Below the pieces are notes generated by a model. That model was given only the letters and a program-made list of their open reading frames with translations, was not told the DNA's origin and did not search any database. The translations under genes and the position numbers were made by a program. A stretch of 64,000 nucleotides of DNA. It comes from Hyunsoonleella pacifica. Lineage in GTDB: Bacteria > Bacteroidota > Bacteroidia > Flavobacteriales > Flavobacteriaceae. Numbering within the stretch: position 1 is the stretch's first letter; the number at the start of each line of letters is the position of its first letter. Location: positions 62,001 through 126,000 of the forward strand of contig NZ_SIRS01000003.1 of assembly GCF_004310335.1 (NCBI RefSeq), given 5' to 3'. Shown one piece after another: positions 61,789-64,000 of this stretch.

Positions 61789-63399
61789 CTATAGCCATTT
61801 ATTTTCAGCAGCATCGCCTCCCCAAATAAGTGTTGCTAAAAAGGGGTTATCAATAAAAGGATTCCTATTCCCTTGGGCTGAAAAAATTATAGTGTTACGT
61901 TGTTCTTCAAATTCTGAAACAGGATCTTCTCTATTCCATTTTAAAAATAATTCTAATGTTCCTACCTTATTAAAGGTTTCACCATATCTTACATTTAAAT
62001 AAAGAATCATTCGTGCTACATCGCCTTTCCAGTCATCTCCAGGATACCAAGTATTTTCATTAATTAAGGCATAACTACCACTACCGTCTACAAAAGGAAA
62101 GTTAGACCGGTCGCTATTTACTGTTGCATCGCAAGATCTAAGATGGTGCAAATCTGAAAATGAAGGTCCCATATCACCTTCTGCCAATAAAGATCTTGGA
62201 TATACATGTTCTGTATTAAATGTTTGTGGTGTATGTGAATTAGAGTCTGAGGTCCATTCTCGTTCGTCTCTACTCTCACCTGAATACATTAAAATAACAT
62301 TAGCGGTATTACTTAAATCTTCATCGGCATCATATAAAAAATTATGACGTTGCCCATAAGTTAAAATAGTGGTGTGCTTCATTTGTGTAACATCTTGAAT
62401 TTCTTCTAGCATAATAGTGGCATCCTCTACAAATAAGACATCGCTATAATAATTCTCTAATGCTTCTGGGATATTAAAATTAACTCCAGCAGCTACTGTA
62501 ATATTTACGTTAGCAGTAGAGCATGAAGAGTTTTGCGTATCATCATCACATATAGTATACGTAAATGTATCTACTCCTGTAAAACCCATTTGTGGTACGT
62601 ATATTACACTGCCATCTCCTTGCAACTCTGCATTTCCTTGAGTACCATTTGTGTCTAACTCTAAAATAGTTGTTCCCGCAATAATAACATCATTACTTAA
62701 AAGATCTGTTATGGTAATTGCGACTGTATTGGAAGCATTATAATTATCATCTACTGCATTTATACCTTCCTCAACAGTTATAATTACAGGTGCAGAGGAA
62801 CAATTATCATTATCATCACAAATTGTGTATGTAAACGTATCTTCTCCAACAAAATCAGTTTTCGGTATATATGTTACAATATTACCTTCTAGACTAATGT
62901 TACCCTCTGTGCTGGCTATTTTATCAACAGATGTAATCGTTACATTACTTTCTAACACATCATTAGCCGTTAAATCATCAATGGTTAGTGTTTTATTAGC
63001 AATAGTTGTATAATTATCTTCTACTGCTATGGATGTAACACCTCTTTCTACTTCAATAAAAACAGTAGCTGTTGAACAATTGTTTTGTACAGTTTCACAA
63101 ATTGTATAAATAAAAGAGTCTGTCCCAATAAAATTATTTTCTGGAGTAAACGTTATTACACCATTGTTATTTACAACTTCTCCTTTTGTATTGGTGGTAT
63201 TTATTTCTAAACTTGTTCCTTCTGTGTTATCGTCGTTACTTAATATATCTGTTATAACAATTTCTCTATTTTGAAGTGTTGTGTATAAATCATTAAAAGC
63301 TACAGGTTTTGGCACTGGTGGGGCAACCGAATCTGAACTAGAGCAGTTTGAAATAAGACATACAAATAGTGCAAACTTTAGTATTTGTTTCATCTTCAT
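61789..63399 (-). CDS. Lipoprotein endonuclease I with three Ig-like domains
   Basis: The 536-residue protein has a lipoprotein signal (lipobox ISNC, Cys19), three Ig/cadherin-like repeats at about 30-305 (DNYTTIANKTLTIDDLTANDV, DTFTYTICDD is repeated), and a C-terminal endonuclease I domain (HTTILTYGQRHNFLYDAD, FNTEHVYPRSLL, FSDLHHLRSCDA, NRNPFIDNP). The HVYP/DLHHL region holds the beta-beta-alpha-metal nuclease site. It probably degrades DNA or RNA at the cell surface. Start is at 63399 (MKMKQILKF), not 63429. Confidence 0.93.
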   Translation of the reverse strand: MKMKQILKFALFVCLISNCSSSDSVAPPVPKPVAFNDLYTTLQNREIVITDILSNDDNTEGTSLEINTTNTKGEVVNNNGVITFTPENNFIGTDSFIYTICETVQNNCSTATVFIEVERGVTSIAVEDNYTTIANKTLTIDDLTANDVLESNVTITSVDKIASTEGNISLEGNIVTYIPKTDFVGEDTFTYTICDDNDNCSSAPVIITVEEGINAVDDNYNASNTVAITITDLLSNDVIIAGTTILELDTNGTQGNAELQGDGSVIYVPQMGFTGVDTFTYTICDDDTQNSSCSTANVNITVAAGVNFNIPEALENYYSDVLFVEDATIMLEEIQDVTQMKHTTILTYGQRHNFLYDADEDLSNTANVILMYSGESRDEREWTSDSNSHTPQTFNTEHVYPRSLLAEGDMGPSFSDLHHLRSCDATVNSDRSNFPFVDGSGSYALINENTWYPGDDWKGDVARMILYLNVRYGETFNKVGTLELFLKWNREDPVSEFEEQRNTIIFSAQGNRNPFIDNPFLATLIWGGDAAENKWL

Positions 63400-63414
63400 A
63401 GTTTTATATTTATG

Positions 63415-63450
63415 ACATAAAATCAGCATATTACTATGCTGATTTTATGT
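63415..63450. other. Perfect hairpin upstream of the endonuclease I start
   Basis: A 16-bp perfect stem (63415-63430 with 63435-63450), ACATAAAATCAGCATA and its complement, has a 4-nt loop. It lies 16 nt before the endonuclease I start and after the partial gene. It may be a terminator of the upstream gene or a hairpin that limits ribosome access. Confidence 0.6.
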
Positions 63451-63472
63451 TTTTTGCTAAGGCAATTAATGT

Positions 63473-64000
63473 TTATTGCACAACATAAATGTAGTCGCCA
63501 TTCTCTCCTAATTCTAAAAGATAGGTTTCTGTTCCTGTAGGAAAGGCAGAAATGGTAACTTCAAATCTTTTACCTATTTCTGTATCTGGGAAATTTGCTT
63601 TTAACACAACATTAAATGCAAGTAATAGTTCGTCTTCATCCCAAAAGGTAGAACCACCTTCTCTTCTGTTGAAATTACCAAAACGTCCTAGATTTTCTAA
63701 CTCATCTGCTAAGTTTTCTACTGAAGCTAATTCCGTTACTACTCTATCATAATCGTCAGCAACAAATTCATAAGGAATTGCATTATTTGGTTCCCATCTT
63801 CCATTGTTATAAGTAAACTTTAGTGTGGCCGCTGGTGCCTCCCAAGATGTTCCAAATTCATAAAACATCCCTCTTGTTAATGTTCCTGTAGATCCTCCAA
63901 AGAAGAATTGATACACTAAAAATATGTTATCGCCTTCCTGTGCAAAAGGGTATTGTCTTGTTACAAAAGTTGGTAAATAATTTTCTGGTAGTGAAGAGCT
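63473..64000 (-). CDS. Partial CDS, C-terminal part of an unknown protein
   Basis: The visible 175 residues read through the window edge with no stop; the true start lies outside. A GTG at 63916 is a possible but unlikely start because the frame stays open upstream (SSLPENYLPTFVTRQYPFAQEGDNIFLVYQ). The sequence is acidic and beta-rich (WEPNNAIPYEFVADDYD, LELGENGDYIYVVQ), resembling the C-terminal part of flavobacterial surface lipoproteins such as DUF5017/DUF5689 types; I cannot confirm this. It lies upstream of the endonuclease I lipoprotein on the same strand. Confidence 0.7.
   Translation of the reverse strand, partial: SSSLPENYLPTFVTRQYPFAQEGDNIFLVYQFFFGGSTGTLTRGMFYEFGTSWEAPAATLKFTYNNGRWEPNNAIPYEFVADDYDRVVTELASVENLADELENLGRFGNFNRREGGSTFWDEDELLLAFNVVLKANFPDTEIGKRFEVTISAFPTGTETYLLELGENGDYIYVVQ

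Noticed and set aside
63473-63916. Complete gene starting at GTG 63916
   Set aside because: The frame remains open to the window edge with plausible protein sequence, so it is the C-terminal part of a longer gene.

Overview
The window is chromosomal DNA from a low-GC marine-type member of the Flavobacteriaceae (Bacteroidota). Evidence: AT-rich intergenic DNA, promoters of the form TTG-N17-18-TAnnTTTG, TonB-dependent receptors with carboxypeptidase-like N-terminal domains, many short lipoproteins, a Bacteroidota-type PEP carboxylase, and a ribonucleotide reductase with its ATP-cone on NrdB. I see no rRNA, tRNA, CRISPR array, prophage or complete insertion sequence. Most of the window is ordinary core chromosome, with a short accessory patch around 18.5-21.3 kb.

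Layout. 1-10.8 kb is a nitrogen-assimilation island: gltB-gltD (minus), a divergent outer-membrane porin and ammonium transporter, then P-II and a second ammonium transporter. 10.8-18.4 kb has an astacin-like lipoprotein protease, ppc, nadA-nadB and a tail-less ssb. 18.4-21.3 kb is accessory-looking: a predicted short transcript, a decayed ORF, a Panacea-domain protein paired with a small membrane protein (candidate PanAT toxin-antitoxin), a DinB-like protein, and a GNAT gene broken by one in-frame TGA. 21.3-29.9 kb is housekeeping and small conserved genes (GIDE-like and CBS proteins, HupE/UreJ, dCMP deaminase, S41 protease, MarC, DUF3109). 30-33.5 kb is nrdB-nrdA behind a long repeat-rich regulatory region. 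33.5-37.5 kb has ppnP, an OmpA lipoprotein and a TonB receptor.

37.5-45.3 kb looks like a phosphate-linked region. It holds a PiT transporter fused to a PhoU-like domain, and a small secreted YwqK-like protein whose promoter carries three AATGTT boxes at exact 11-bp spacing. A TonB receptor with a beta-helix lipoprotein and an orphan copy of that receptor's N-terminal domain follow. 45.5-52.7 kb has a YhhQ-type transporter, an AsmA-like protein, HflX, a cytoplasmic EEP-fold enzyme, RlmF and a small membrane protein. 52.8-64 kb has a clan-A glycosidase, a TonB receptor with an OB-fold-like/choice-of-anchor lipoprotein, GrpB, a secreted EEP nuclease, a small membrane protein, a lipoprotein endonuclease I with Ig-like repeats, and a partial gene running off the edge. 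The secreted nucleases near a receptor-lipoprotein pair suggest extracellular nucleic-acid scavenging; this is inference.

All identifications come from reading the sequence and from memory of protein families; no database search was run.
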